A stretch of 64,000 bases of DNA from assembly GCA_947463325.1 (NCBI GenBank), contig CANHQT010000001.1, positions 1 to 64,000 of the forward strand. The letters are read 5' to 3'. Both the position numbers and the translations under genes were made by a program. This DNA comes from Sphingomonadaceae bacterium. Lineage in GTDB: Bacteria; Pseudomonadota; Alphaproteobacteria; Sphingomonadales; Sphingomonadaceae. Positions 17,939 through 26,361 of this stretch are shown here, piece by piece. How positions within the stretch are numbered: position 1 is the stretch's first letter; every line of letters begins with the position of its first letter. The notes beneath the pieces were generated by a model, which ran no database searches, was not told where the DNA came from, and saw only the letters and a list, made by a program, of their open reading frames with translations.

Positions 17939-18544
17939 CTATCCGGCCATCACTGCCTGCATCCGCTGGAGGTAGCGCGCCAGCGTATCGATCTCGATAT
18001 TGACAGGCTGCCCCTCGGCCAACGCGGCGAAGGTCGTTACGTCCCAAGTGTGCGGGATGATATTGAGGTGGAACACGGTACCTGCCGCATCATCCTCCAC
18101 CGCATTGACGGTGAGCGAGACACCATCGACCGCCACCGATCCCTTTGGCGCGATGAAGGGCGCAAGGCTGTGATCGATGCGGATCGCAACGCGGTGCGAG
18201 TCGCCCTCGGAAGCGATGCTCTCTACCCGGCCGACGCCGTCGACATGGCCGGTGACGATATGTCCGCCGAGCTCGTCACCCACCTTGAGCGCGCGTTCGA
18301 GGTTGAGACGGCGGCCCGGTTCCCAAATCGCCGGAGCGGTCTTGGAGAGAGTTTCCGCGCTGGCATCGACCGCGAACCAATCCGCGCCCTTTTCAACGAC
18401 TGTCAGGCAACAGCCCGAACAGGCGATCGACGCGCCGATAGCGACACCGGCCATATCGTAATTGCAGCCGATGACGAGGCGCAGGTCACCCCGCCGGTCG
18501 ACGGAGCGGATGGTGCCGATGTCAGTGACGATGCCGGTGAACAT
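17939..18544 (-). CDS. ribE: Riboflavin synthase, alpha chain
   Basis: The enzyme dismutates two lumazine molecules to riboflavin and the pyrimidine precursor. The 201-residue protein shows the two tandem lumazine-binding barrels. The N-terminal repeat starts MFTGIVTDIGTIRSV and contains GASIACSGCCLTVVEKG. The second contains GGHIVTGHVDGVGRVESI and GSVAVDGVSLTVNAVEDD. It starts 2 bases after the ribD stop. The identification is certain. In some nomenclatures this gene is called ribC. Confidence 0.96.
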   Translation of the reverse strand: MFTGIVTDIGTIRSVDRRGDLRLVIGCNYDMAGVAIGASIACSGCCLTVVEKGADWFAVDASAETLSKTAPAIWEPGRRLNLERALKVGDELGGHIVTGHVDGVGRVESIASEGDSHRVAIRIDHSLAPFIAPKGSVAVDGVSLTVNAVEDDAAGTVFHLNIIPHTWDVTTFAALAEGQPVNIEIDTLARYLQRMQAVMAG

Positions 18545-18546
18545 GA

Positions 18547-19527
18547 TCAGTCCTTTCGCACGCGCTGGTAGTGCTCGATGCGGTCGCTGCCAAGCTGGCG
18601 CGCGTCGATGAGTGTCCAGCGGCCGTGCGCATCATTGAGCGAGGTAAGGCCGATGTCGGTAAGCGCCGCCCTGCCCCCGCCGATGAAGATCGGGGCACGG
18701 TGGATCATCAAGGTGTCGACCAGATCGGCGGCAAGGAAGGCGGCGGCGGTCTGTGCCCCGCCTTCAACGAAAAGGTCGTTGACCCCGTCGAGTGTGACAG
18801 CGGCGTTGGGTGACGCGACGCATTCGGCATCGGTCAGGTCGCTGGCTGACAGCACGAGCCGCCGCGGCGAGCGGGATTCCAGACCGGCAAGGCGCACGTC
18901 GAGCGCAGGCCGATCCGTCTCCCATGTGCCACGCCCGACCAGAATTGCATCGCAGCGCGAGCGCGCGAGATGGGTGAAAGCCCGCGCCCGATTGCCAGTA
19001 ATCCAGCGGCTTTCGCCCGAGGGAAGCGCAATACATCCATCAAGGCTGGTGGCGAGTTTCAGCGTCACATGGGCACGCCCGCGCGTCGCGCGCGCCCACC
19101 ACCCTGCCATTGTCTCCATCGCCGCATCGCGACCGACGCCATCGCTGACAGATATCCCTGCGGCAGCAAGCCGTGCGAGCCCCTTGCCATCCGTACGTGG
19201 ATCGGGATCGCGCAACGCAGCGACCACGCGGGCGACGCCAGCCGCGATCAGCAGATCCGCACAGGCGGGACCACGCTGCGATTCATGCGCACATGGTTCG
19301 AGCGTCACATAGGCGGTTGCACCGCGAGCCGCCTTGCCAGCCGCACCCAGCGCCATCGCTTCAGCATGGGGCCGCCCGCCCGCCTGCGTCCAGCCACGCC
19401 CAAGGACGCGGCCATCCTTCACGATCAGGCAACCGACATTGGGATTGGGCGTGGAACGCCCGCGGCTGCGCGCAGCCAGCGCAATCGCCGCTTGCATCCA
19501 GCGCTGATCATCCCCGCCCCCCGGCAT
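18547..19527 (-). CDS. ribD: Bifunctional diaminohydroxyphosphoribosylaminopyrimidine deaminase / 5-amino-6-(5-phosphoribosylamino)uracil reductase
   Basis: RibD performs the second and third steps of riboflavin synthesis from GTP. The 326-residue protein has an N-terminal cytidine-deaminase-like domain with NPNVGCLIVKDG, the zinc and proton-shuttle motif HAEAMAL and the zinc pair in EPCAHESQRGPACADLL. The reductase domain follows, with VTLKLATSLDGCIALPSGES, WITG and a C-terminal GGAQTAAAFLAADLVD. It follows the 159-residue membrane-protein gene by 3 bases and is followed immediately by ribE, so the rib genes form one leftward operon. Confidence 0.95.
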   Translation of the reverse strand: MPGGGDDQRWMQAAIALAARSRGRSTPNPNVGCLIVKDGRVLGRGWTQAGGRPHAEAMALGAAGKAARGATAYVTLEPCAHESQRGPACADLLIAAGVARVVAALRDPDPRTDGKGLARLAAAGISVSDGVGRDAAMETMAGWWARATRGRAHVTLKLATSLDGCIALPSGESRWITGNRARAFTHLARSRCDAILVGRGTWETDRPALDVRLAGLESRSPRRLVLSASDLTDAECVASPNAAVTLDGVNDLFVEGGAQTAAAFLAADLVDTLMIHRAPIFIGGGRAALTDIGLTSLNDAHGRWTLIDARQLGSDRIEHYQRVRKD

Positions 19528-19530
19528 GAT

Positions 19531-20010
19531 TTACTTGGCCGGTGCAGGCTGCTCGCCCACGTCTCGCGGACCGGCCGCCTGCGGCAGGGGCGGTAACGGA
19601 CGGCCAGCGGCTTCGGCTGCTTCGAGATCGGCGAGCGCCTGTTCCATCACCCGCCGTGCAGCGTCAAACTCGCGGTCGGCGACGCTGGGGTCATAGGTCT
19701 GGCCGATGGCATTGCCAATCGCGCCATAAGCATGGCGGCGACGGCGGTTCTGCTCATTCTGCTCGATGCCTCGCCGCAACCAGTCACGCCGCACATCGAA
19801 TTCCGAGCGATCGGCAGGCCAGCTTTCGAAATAGACGATGGAGCGCTTTTCCGGTTCAGGCGCGGTCGATTTGGCCATGCCATAGAGGATTATCCCCGGC
19901 ACGGTGATGGCAAGGCCCAGCGCGGGCCAGCGGTGTGGCCGGTCCTGCCGGATATAATCCCACAAGTCCTTGAGTCCGCCGGCTATGTCGGGGGGTGTGT
20001 AGATTGCCAT
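19531..20010 (-). CDS. Hypothetical membrane-anchored protein upstream of ribD
   Basis: The 159-residue protein starts MAIYTPPDIAGGLKDLWDYI and has a single span around LGLAITVPGIILYGMAKS (about residues 32-49). The remaining soluble part is Arg- and Glu-rich and mostly helical, ending in a Pro/Ala-rich tail. ATG 20010 is preferred to the earlier in-frame start at 20166, which would lie inside the downstream end of the epoxide hydrolase gene. It is 3 bases before ribD and appears to be the first gene of the rib operon. I do not recognise a domain; similar proteins precede ribD in other sphingomonads as far as I recall. Confidence 0.65.
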   Translation of the reverse strand: MAIYTPPDIAGGLKDLWDYIRQDRPHRWPALGLAITVPGIILYGMAKSTAPEPEKRSIVYFESWPADRSEFDVRRDWLRRGIEQNEQNRRRRHAYGAIGNAIGQTYDPSVADREFDAARRVMEQALADLEAAEAAGRPLPPLPQAAGPRDVGEQPAPAK

Positions 20011-20062
20011 GACATAAGGATAGGGTCTGCGAAGCGACTTGGCGAGGGGGAGGCTCGCCTTC

Positions 20063-20986
20063 TCAACTGTCGCGCCGGTTGAGCCAGTCGTCGAGGATGG
20101 CGTTGACCTGTTCCGGCGCTTCCTGCTGCACCCAGTGCGAGACACGAGGCAGGCGATGCAGTTCAAAATCGCTCACCCATTGGTCCGTGCCGTCAGTGGT
20201 GCGGATATCGAGCGCGCTGTCTTCCTCGCCCCACACCATCAGGGTCGGCACATCGACCCGCCCGTCACCTATGTCGCGCAAGGCGCCGGTGCGGACGAGC
20301 GCGCGGTAATAGTCGAGCATGGCCTTCATCGCACCGGGCCGCTTCGCCGCGCGCGCATAGACTTCCAGCACTTCGGGCGGAAAGCGGCTCTTATCCAGCG
20401 CCATGCCAACGAACGCTTGCCGGATACCCCGCGCATCGTCTTTGAGCAGCATACGCTCCGGCAGCCAGGGCAGTTGGAAAAAGCCGATGTACCAGCTTTT
20501 GCGCAGCTGGTGCCAATGGCGTGCCTCGCGCAATGCGGGTGCCGGATGCGGCACATTCATAATCACCAACTTGGTCAGCGGGCGCACCTTCCGGATTGCG
20601 AACATCCAGGCGACAATCGCACCCCAATCATGCGCCACCAGCATCAACTCGCGCGGCGCGGCAAGATCGACCAGAGCAGCGACGTCATCGAGCAGATGGT
20701 CCATCGCATAGTCACGCCAGTGCGCCGGCTTCGAGGTTGCGCCATAGCCACGCATGTTGGGTGCCCAAACCCGCCAGCCGCGCGCCGCAAGCATCGGCAT
20801 CTGGTGCCGCCAGCTGTAGGCCAGTTCGGGGAACCCGTGGAGGCAAAGAGCCAGCCGTCCATGATCGCTGCCTGCCGGCGCGCATTCAGCCAACTCGAAA
20901 CGAATCCCGTTCGCCTCGACAAAGCGGATGGCAATGCCCTCGGGCGGGTTCGCCCAGCTGGGCTCGGACGACAGATCAGGATCCAT
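20063..20986 (-). CDS. Alpha/beta-fold hydrolase, epoxide-hydrolase-like
   Basis: The 307-residue protein has the alpha/beta hydrolase core. The oxyanion segment is LCLHGFPELAYSW. The nucleophile elbow is VAHDWGAIVAW, with Asp as nucleophile, which separates epoxide hydrolases and haloalkane dehalogenases from serine esterases. A late acid strand, TLMVWGEEDSALD, and a His in LPRVSHWVQQEAPEQV complete the triad. The HGFPE form favours epoxide hydrolase over dehalogenase, though a dehalogenase or haloacetate dehalogenase is not excluded. It is on the same strand as, and 52 bases upstream of, the small gene heading the rib operon. Confidence 0.85.
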   Translation of the reverse strand: MDPDLSSEPSWANPPEGIAIRFVEANGIRFELAECAPAGSDHGRLALCLHGFPELAYSWRHQMPMLAARGWRVWAPNMRGYGATSKPAHWRDYAMDHLLDDVAALVDLAAPRELMLVAHDWGAIVAWMFAIRKVRPLTKLVIMNVPHPAPALREARHWHQLRKSWYIGFFQLPWLPERMLLKDDARGIRQAFVGMALDKSRFPPEVLEVYARAAKRPGAMKAMLDYYRALVRTGALRDIGDGRVDVPTLMVWGEEDSALDIRTTDGTDQWVSDFELHRLPRVSHWVQQEAPEQVNAILDDWLNRRDS

Positions 20987-21003
20987 CGCCCGAGGCTAGC
21001 TTG

Positions 21004-21723
21004 TTATTCCGGCATGCGGAAGGTGACGGTGATGTCCTGTGTCGATTCAACCGGCACGCCATCGCGCGTGGCGGGGCTGAAGCGCCAGCTGCGCAGCGCC
21101 TGCCGCTCTGTCGCGGCAAAGAAGGCGCTGTCATTGCAGCCGTTGCTGGCGACCGACGCCACCCGGCCCGACGGCGCGATGGTGACCGTGACCGGACAGC
21201 GCCCCTCTATCCCCTCGCGCTCCCGCGCAGCGGGATAGGCTGGCTGGAAGTCGCGGGCGAAACGCGGATCGCGCGTTGCCTCACGAAATATGGGCGCGGG
21301 CGGCGGATCGAGGCGAGTGCTGCCGCCGGTGGGGGCTGTACCGAGGTCAGGCGTCGGCAGCACAAGGTCCGGCCTATCATCGATCTTCACCTCGATCTGC
21401 GTGTCGCTGATCGGCGGCAAGGGCGAGTCCGGCACAGTGATCAGCGTGCGCCGCACTTCGCGCTCGGGCTCTGCCGTTGGCTCAACCGGATCAATCTTCG
21501 GTGTTTCGACCGGGCGCACGATGATCGTGCCCCAGTCATCCGGCGCAAGCTTCGGCGCAACCAGTGCCAGCACCAGCGCACTGCCGATACCGCCGGCGAT
21601 GGATAGCGCCGCACCAGCGGACAGTGCGCGCTGCATCGGGTTTCGCGCCGCACCGTAGCGCGACCCCCCGGCGATTTCCGGCTGCGTGGAAGCGGATGCA
21701 AAAATCAGGAACGGCAGGGCCAT
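21004..21723 (-). CDS. TonB-family C-terminal domain protein
   Basis: The 239-residue protein has one membrane span around residues 33-55 (GAALSIAGGIGSALVLALV). A Pro-rich periplasmic spacer follows, then a C-terminal TonB-like domain containing CPVTVTIAPSGRVASVASNG and ALRSWRFSPATRDGVPV. The domain has two cysteines (in EGRCPV and SNGCND) that could form a disulfide. It may energise an outer membrane receptor or be one of the many orphan TonB-C proteins of sphingomonads. No exbB or exbD is nearby. The divergent neighbour is cysS. Confidence 0.78.
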   Translation of the reverse strand: MALPFLIFASASTQPEIAGGSRYGAARNPMQRALSAGAALSIAGGIGSALVLALVAPKLAPDDWGTIIVRPVETPKIDPVEPTAEPEREVRRTLITVPDSPLPPISDTQIEVKIDDRPDLVLPTPDLGTAPTGGSTRLDPPPAPIFREATRDPRFARDFQPAYPAAREREGIEGRCPVTVTIAPSGRVASVASNGCNDSAFFAATERQALRSWRFSPATRDGVPVESTQDITVTFRMPE

Positions 21724-21933
21724 GGCACTCTCCTTCGTCCATGCCGGGGCTGGACGCCGGAGGAAGCGGGGCGGTGGGCGTTCTGACGGCCCGTTGCTGT
21801 TCGCCCGGTCGCATCCCCTCGACCGGCAGTGGTCAAAGGATGATACAACATGACTCGTCTGACAAGTTGCCGCTCGCGTCAGCTTTATCGGGGCGGATTG
21901 ACCTTGGCCCCGGCGTCACGCAAGGGCGCGCTC

Positions 21934-23394
21934 ATGACCGATACCCCGCCGCTGATGCTGTTCAACAGTCTGACCCGCAGCCTGGAACCGTTTCGCCCGC
22001 TCCATGCGGGTGAGGCGCGCGTCTATACCTGCGGGCCGACGGTTTATGCCTATCAGCATATCGGCAACATGCGCGCCTATGTGTTCGCCGACACGCTTGG
22101 CCGCACGCTTAGCGTGCACGGCTACAAGCTCAGCCATGTCATCAACATCACCGATGTCGGCCACCTGACGTCGGATGCTGATGCGGGTGACGACAAGATG
22201 GAAAAGGCGGCGGCGGCCGCAGGCAAAACGGCGTGGGACATAGCGGCCTATTATCAGGCCGACTTTGAATCGGATCTCGCCCGGCTCAACATCCGCAAGC
22301 CCCAGCATCCACGCGCGACCGACTATGTCCCGCAAATGATCGAATGGGCGCGAAGCATCGAGGCCAAGCATTGCTACCGACTCGACAGCGGCCTCTATTT
22401 CGATACCGCGACGGTGCCTGACTACGGCCGCCTCGCCCGCGCCAGCACCGATGGCGGCGAAAGCCGCATCGATCCTGTACCGGGCAAGCGCAATCCGGTC
22501 GACTTCGCGATCTGGCGGACGACGCCTGCCGGTGAAACACGGCAGATGGAATGGGACAGCCCCTGGGGCCGCGGTGCGCCGGGCTGGCACCTCGAATGTT
22601 CGGTCATGTCGGCGGCACTGCTCGGCCATCCGTTCGACATCCACACCGGCGGCATCGATCACCGCGAGGTGCACCACCCGTGCGAAATCGCGCAGAACCA
22701 GGCGCATGGAGACTGCGACCACAGCGGCGCCGGCATCTGGATGCACAATAATTTCCTGATCGACCGGCGCGGCAAGATGTCAAAATCGTCGGGCGAGTTT
22801 CTGCGCCTGCAGACGCTGGTCGATCGCGGATTCCACCCCCTCGCCTATCGCCTGATGTGCTTGTCTGCGCATTATCGCAGCGAGCTGGAGTTCAGCTGGG
22901 AAGGCCTGCTCGCTGCACAGACGCGGCTGAAGCGCATGGTAATGGCGCACGCCAAATCGCTCGATCAACTGCGCGAGCCACCAGCGCAAATCCCGGGCGA
23001 TTGCTGGGAACGCGAGGGTGTAACGCGGGCGCTGGTCGAGCGTTTCGTTTCTGCGGTTTCCAACGATCTCAACACTGCCGATGCGCTGACCGTGCTCGAC
23101 GAGTTGCTGGCGCTCAAGCGCACGGCCCCCGAATGCGTGGTGACTGCCGCGCACGAGATGGACCGGGTGCTCGGCCTCAACCTCGGCAGACTGTCGCGCA
23201 CCGATCTGCGCGTGCGCCCGAAGTCCGCGACCATCGATGCGGAGGCCATCGAAGCCCGCCTCGCCGAACGCCGCGAGGCGCGCGTTGCCAAGGACTTTGC
23301 CCGATCCGACACATTGCGCGACGAGCTCATTGCCGCCGGTGTCGAGGTGATGGACGGCGATCCATTGGGCTGGGACTGGCGCGTCGACATCTAA
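21934..23394 (+). CDS. cysS: Cysteine-tRNA ligase
   Basis: CysRS charges tRNA-Cys. The 486-residue class I synthetase shows the zinc-site start VYTCGPTVYAYQHIGNMR, whose second half is the HIGH-type motif, plus WHLECSVMSAALLGHPFDIH, with zinc ligands, and the KMSKS loop GKMSKSSGEF. The C-terminal helical domain ends in VEVMDGDPLGWDWR. ATG 21934 gives the usual N-terminus; the open frame extends 28 codons upstream without family similarity. The 210-base interval to the divergent TonB-like gene has no recognisable leader regulation. Confidence 0.96.
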   Translation: MTDTPPLMLFNSLTRSLEPFRPLHAGEARVYTCGPTVYAYQHIGNMRAYVFADTLGRTLSVHGYKLSHVINITDVGHLTSDADAGDDKMEKAAAAAGKTAWDIAAYYQADFESDLARLNIRKPQHPRATDYVPQMIEWARSIEAKHCYRLDSGLYFDTATVPDYGRLARASTDGGESRIDPVPGKRNPVDFAIWRTTPAGETRQMEWDSPWGRGAPGWHLECSVMSAALLGHPFDIHTGGIDHREVHHPCEIAQNQAHGDCDHSGAGIWMHNNFLIDRRGKMSKSSGEFLRLQTLVDRGFHPLAYRLMCLSAHYRSELEFSWEGLLAAQTRLKRMVMAHAKSLDQLREPPAQIPGDCWEREGVTRALVERFVSAVSNDLNTADALTVLDELLALKRTAPECVVTAAHEMDRVLGLNLGRLSRTDLRVRPKSATIDAEAIEARLAERREARVAKDFARSDTLRDELIAAGVEVMDGDPLGWDWRVDI

Positions 23395-23405
23395 AAAGCC
23401 GCTTG

Positions 23406-23421
23406 CTTACACAAGTGTAAG
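23406..23421 (+). promoter_or_regulatory. Perfect palindrome CTTACAC-AA-GTGTAAG, candidate operator
   Basis: The 7-base arms with a 2-base centre lie 15 bases before the start of the small membrane-protein gene, where a ribosome-binding site would normally be; none is visible. The shape is like TetR- or MerR-class operators. A shorter GTAA/TTAC repeat overlaps its right side. No regulator gene is adjacent. Confidence 0.5.
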
Positions 23422-23436
23422 TGTTACGTTTCCGTC

Positions 23437-23796
23437 ATGCTCGACCGTTTCCTTTGGCTCGTCCTCGCCGGCATCCATGCCATGCCGGCACTAGCCTTCT
23501 TCCGGCCCGCGATGATGGCGGCGATGTACCGGGTCAGCGCGGATTCGCCGCTCTTCCTGCTGATGCGGCACCGTGCCGCGCTGTTCGTCATTGTGGTCGT
23601 CATCGCGCTGTGGGCGGCAGTCGATCCCGCCACCCGCCGCCTCGCCTCGGTCGCCGTGGGCTTTAGCATGCTGAGCTTCCTCTATCTGTGGTGGCAGGCC
23701 GGCTCGCCGCCCGCGCTGCGCACCATCGCGATAGTCGATCTGGTGGGGCTGCCCTTCCTTGCCCTTGCCTGCTGGCGCGCCTTCGCACAGGGTTGA
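23437..23796 (+). CDS. Small four-span membrane protein of unknown function
   Basis: The 119-residue protein has four predicted membrane helices. They lie around residues 4-22, 43-63, 69-86 and 94-113, and the loops are rich in Arg and Ala. I recognise no domain; the size and topology resemble DoxX-like or other small inner-membrane proteins. No Shine-Dalgarno sequence is visible before ATG 23437, and a perfect 16-base palindrome sits in that place, so expression may be conditionally controlled. The next gene starts 31 bases downstream on the same strand. Confidence 0.7.
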   Translation: MLDRFLWLVLAGIHAMPALAFFRPAMMAAMYRVSADSPLFLLMRHRAALFVIVVVIALWAAVDPATRRLASVAVGFSMLSFLYLWWQAGSPPALRTIAIVDLVGLPFLALACWRAFAQG

Positions 23797-23827
23797 GCGG
23801 CCACAGGATTCTTACGGGAGCCACCGC

Positions 23828-24772
23828 TTGACCCGAACCACCCTCATCGCCTCCGCCATGGTCCGCCCGGCACTGGAGCCGCGCCTGCCCGACTGGGTCG
23901 ATCCGCACTGGTTCGCAACCACGGAGGAATTATTTGCCCTCGCGCCAGAGGCGGAGATCGGCTGGTTCGACCTCTACAATAAGGGCGATATGGCCGAGGC
24001 AGTGCGCCGCGCGCCAAAGCTGAAATGGCTGAATTCGATCTACGCAGGAGTCGACGGCATGCCGCTCGACCTGATGGCCGAACGCGGGGTCACCTTCACC
24101 AACGGCACCGGAATCAACGCGATCACCATCGCCGAATATGTGGTGATGGGCATGCTCACGATCGCCAAGGGCTATCGCGAGGTGGTGCGCGCGCAGGAGC
24201 GCCGCGAATGGCTGATCGATTCGCCGGGGAAGCGCGAGCTGTTCGGATCACGCGCGCTACTGCTCGGCTATGGCGCCATCGGACAGCTGGTAGAAGAACG
24301 GCTGAAGCCTTTTGGTGTCGACGTCACGGTGGTGCGCCGCTCGCGCGGCGAAAATGTGCTGGGGCCGGACGAATGGCGTGCGCGGCTGCATGAGTTTGAT
24401 TGGGTCATCCTCGCGGTCCCGGCGACCGCAGAGACGGACGGAATGATCGGTGCAGCCGAACTGGCATCGATGAAGCCGGAGGCCGTGCTGGTGAACATCG
24501 CCCGCGGCAGCGTGGTCGATCAGGACGCGCTGCTCGCCGCGCTCAATGAAAAACGCATCGCTGGCGCTTTCCTCGACGTGACATCGCCGGAGCCACTGCC
24601 ACCCGAAGACCCGCTGTGGGCAGCAGACAATGCCCACATCACCATGCACCTCTCCGGCCGGGCGCAGGACAAGATGTTCGTCCGTTCGGTCGAACGCTTT
24701 CTCGACAATCTCGACCGCTGGTATCAGGGTCTCAGGGTCGAACCTCAGGTCAACCTCGCGCTCGGTTACTGA
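23828..24772 (+). CDS. D-isomer-specific 2-hydroxyacid dehydrogenase (NAD-binding)
   Basis: The 314-residue protein has the NAD-binding fold of the family in SRALLLGYGAIGQLVEERL. The conserved Arg is in LVNIARGSVVDQDALLAAL, the Glu in VTSPEPLPPEDPLW and the catalytic His in ITMHLSGRAQ. TTG 23828 is preferred as start because GGGAG lies seven bases before it and an ATG start further upstream overlaps the preceding gene; ATG 23858 is the other option. Relatives reduce glyoxylate, hydroxypyruvate or other 2-keto acids; the substrate here is not defined. It converges with prfC. Confidence 0.87.
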   Translation: MTRTTLIASAMVRPALEPRLPDWVDPHWFATTEELFALAPEAEIGWFDLYNKGDMAEAVRRAPKLKWLNSIYAGVDGMPLDLMAERGVTFTNGTGINAITIAEYVVMGMLTIAKGYREVVRAQERREWLIDSPGKRELFGSRALLLGYGAIGQLVEERLKPFGVDVTVVRRSRGENVLGPDEWRARLHEFDWVILAVPATAETDGMIGAAELASMKPEAVLVNIARGSVVDQDALLAALNEKRIAGAFLDVTSPEPLPPEDPLWAADNAHITMHLSGRAQDKMFVRSVERFLDNLDRWYQGLRVEPQVNLALGY

Positions 24773-26335
24773 TCAGCGCTCGCGCGTCGCGGAAAAGACG
24801 ATGTCGGGGTGGCGTTCCGCCTGATAGCTGACATCCCAAGCCGATTTCGCGAGGAACACGGGATTGCCGTCGCGGTCGCGGGCCATCTTGTCGCGGTTGA
24901 ACTGGGCAAAGCTCTTGAGCTCGGCCTCGCCAGCCTTCATCCAGCGGGCAGTATCGAACGGCGCGGGTTCGAGCGCGGCCTCGACCTTATATTCGGCCTC
25001 AAGCCGGCTGATCAGCACATCGAGCTGGAGCTGGCCGACCACACCAACAATCATCTGCGCGCCAATTTCGGGCGTGAAAACCTGAATGACGCCTTCCTCG
25101 CTGAGGTCATCGAGCGCCTTCCTCAGCTGCTTGGTCTTGGTCGGGTCTTTCAGCACGACGCGCCGCAGGATTTCCGGGGCGAAATTGGGCAGGCCGGTAA
25201 AGCGCAGGTCATTCTTCTCGGACAGCGTATCACCGACGCGCAGCGTGCCGTGATTGGGGATGCCGATGATATCGCCGGGCTCGGCGCTGTCGGCAATCTC
25301 GCGGTCCTGCGCGAAGAAGAGGATGGGCGAATGGATGGCGATGGGCTTGCCCAGCGCCGACGGTGTCAGCTTCATGCCCCGTTTGAAGGTGCCTGACACC
25401 AGCCGCATGAAGGCGATGCGGTCGCGGTGCTGCGGGTCCATGTTGGCCTGCACCTTGAAGACGAAGCCGGTCACGTCGCCCTGCGTCGGGAGCACCTCGC
25501 CCTTGTCGCTGGGTTGCGGGCGCGGCGGCGGCGCATGTTCGGCGATGGCGGCAAGCAGCTCGGGCATGCCGAACTGCTTCAATGCAGAGCCGAACCACAC
25601 CGGCGTCAGATCACCATTGCGATAGGCTTGGCCGTCGAACTCAGGATAGCCGGCCTGTGCCAGCTCGGCCTCGGCTGCAAGCCGTTCGCACGCCGCGGCG
25701 GAGAGTTTGTCGGCAAGCGTAGGATCGGTCACGCCACTGTGCAGCGAAACATCACCCAGGAACTCGCGGCTGTCGCCCTCAGGGCGGGAGAGGCGCCCGC
25801 TGGCGAAGTCATATAGCCCCTCAAACTCGCCGCCCATGCCGACCGGCCAGTTCATCGGGCACACATCGAGCGCCAGCCGGTCCGCGACCTCGTCCATCAG
25901 CTCGAATGGATCGCGCCCTTCGCGGTCGACCTTGTTGATAAAGGTGATGATCGGAACCGAACGCAGGCGGCACACCTCGAACAGTTTCAGCGTCTGCGGT
26001 TCGATACCCTTGGCAGCGTCGAGCACCATGATCGCCGAATCGACTGCGGTCAGCGTGCGATAAGTGTCCTCGCTGAAATCCTCGTGGCCCGGCGTGTCGA
26101 GCAGGTTGAAAACGATGCCGTCGCGCTCGAAGGTCATGACGGACGAGGTGACGGAGATGCCGCGCTGCTGCTCGATCTTCATCCAGTCCGATCGCGCCCG
26201 CCGCGCCGCGCCGCGGGCTTTCACCTCGCCGGCCAGATGGATCGCGCCGCCCACCATCAGCAGCTTTTCAGTGAGCGTGGTCTTGCCCGCGTCAGGATGG
26301 GCGATGATGGCAAAGGTGCGGCGGTTGAGGGTCAT
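24773..26335 (-). CDS. prfC: Peptide chain release factor 3
   Basis: RF3 is a GTPase that removes RF1/RF2 from the ribosome after termination. The 520-residue protein has the translational-GTPase motifs AHPDAGKTTLTEKLL, DTPGHEDFSEDTYRTL and INKVDREGRDPFELMDE, and the RF3-specific insert RSDWMKIEQQRGISVTSSV. The beta-barrel and C-terminal domains follow, and the protein ends in WDVSYQAERHPDIVF. It is the last gene of the leftward series behind pheT (26 bases apart) and ends one base from the convergent dehydrogenase. Confidence 0.96.
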   Translation of the reverse strand: MTLNRRTFAIIAHPDAGKTTLTEKLLMVGGAIHLAGEVKARGAARRARSDWMKIEQQRGISVTSSVMTFERDGIVFNLLDTPGHEDFSEDTYRTLTAVDSAIMVLDAAKGIEPQTLKLFEVCRLRSVPIITFINKVDREGRDPFELMDEVADRLALDVCPMNWPVGMGGEFEGLYDFASGRLSRPEGDSREFLGDVSLHSGVTDPTLADKLSAAACERLAAEAELAQAGYPEFDGQAYRNGDLTPVWFGSALKQFGMPELLAAIAEHAPPPRPQPSDKGEVLPTQGDVTGFVFKVQANMDPQHRDRIAFMRLVSGTFKRGMKLTPSALGKPIAIHSPILFFAQDREIADSAEPGDIIGIPNHGTLRVGDTLSEKNDLRFTGLPNFAPEILRRVVLKDPTKTKQLRKALDDLSEEGVIQVFTPEIGAQMIVGVVGQLQLDVLISRLEAEYKVEAALEPAPFDTARWMKAGEAELKSFAQFNRDKMARDRDGNPVFLAKSAWDVSYQAERHPDIVFSATRER

Positions 26336-26361
26336 GACACTTTCAGATCAGGGAAATGAGA

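Noticed and set aside
19528-20062. FMN riboswitch before the riboflavin genes
   Set aside because: The region upstream of ribD holds a coding gene and a short gap; I see no conserved RFN-element blocks.
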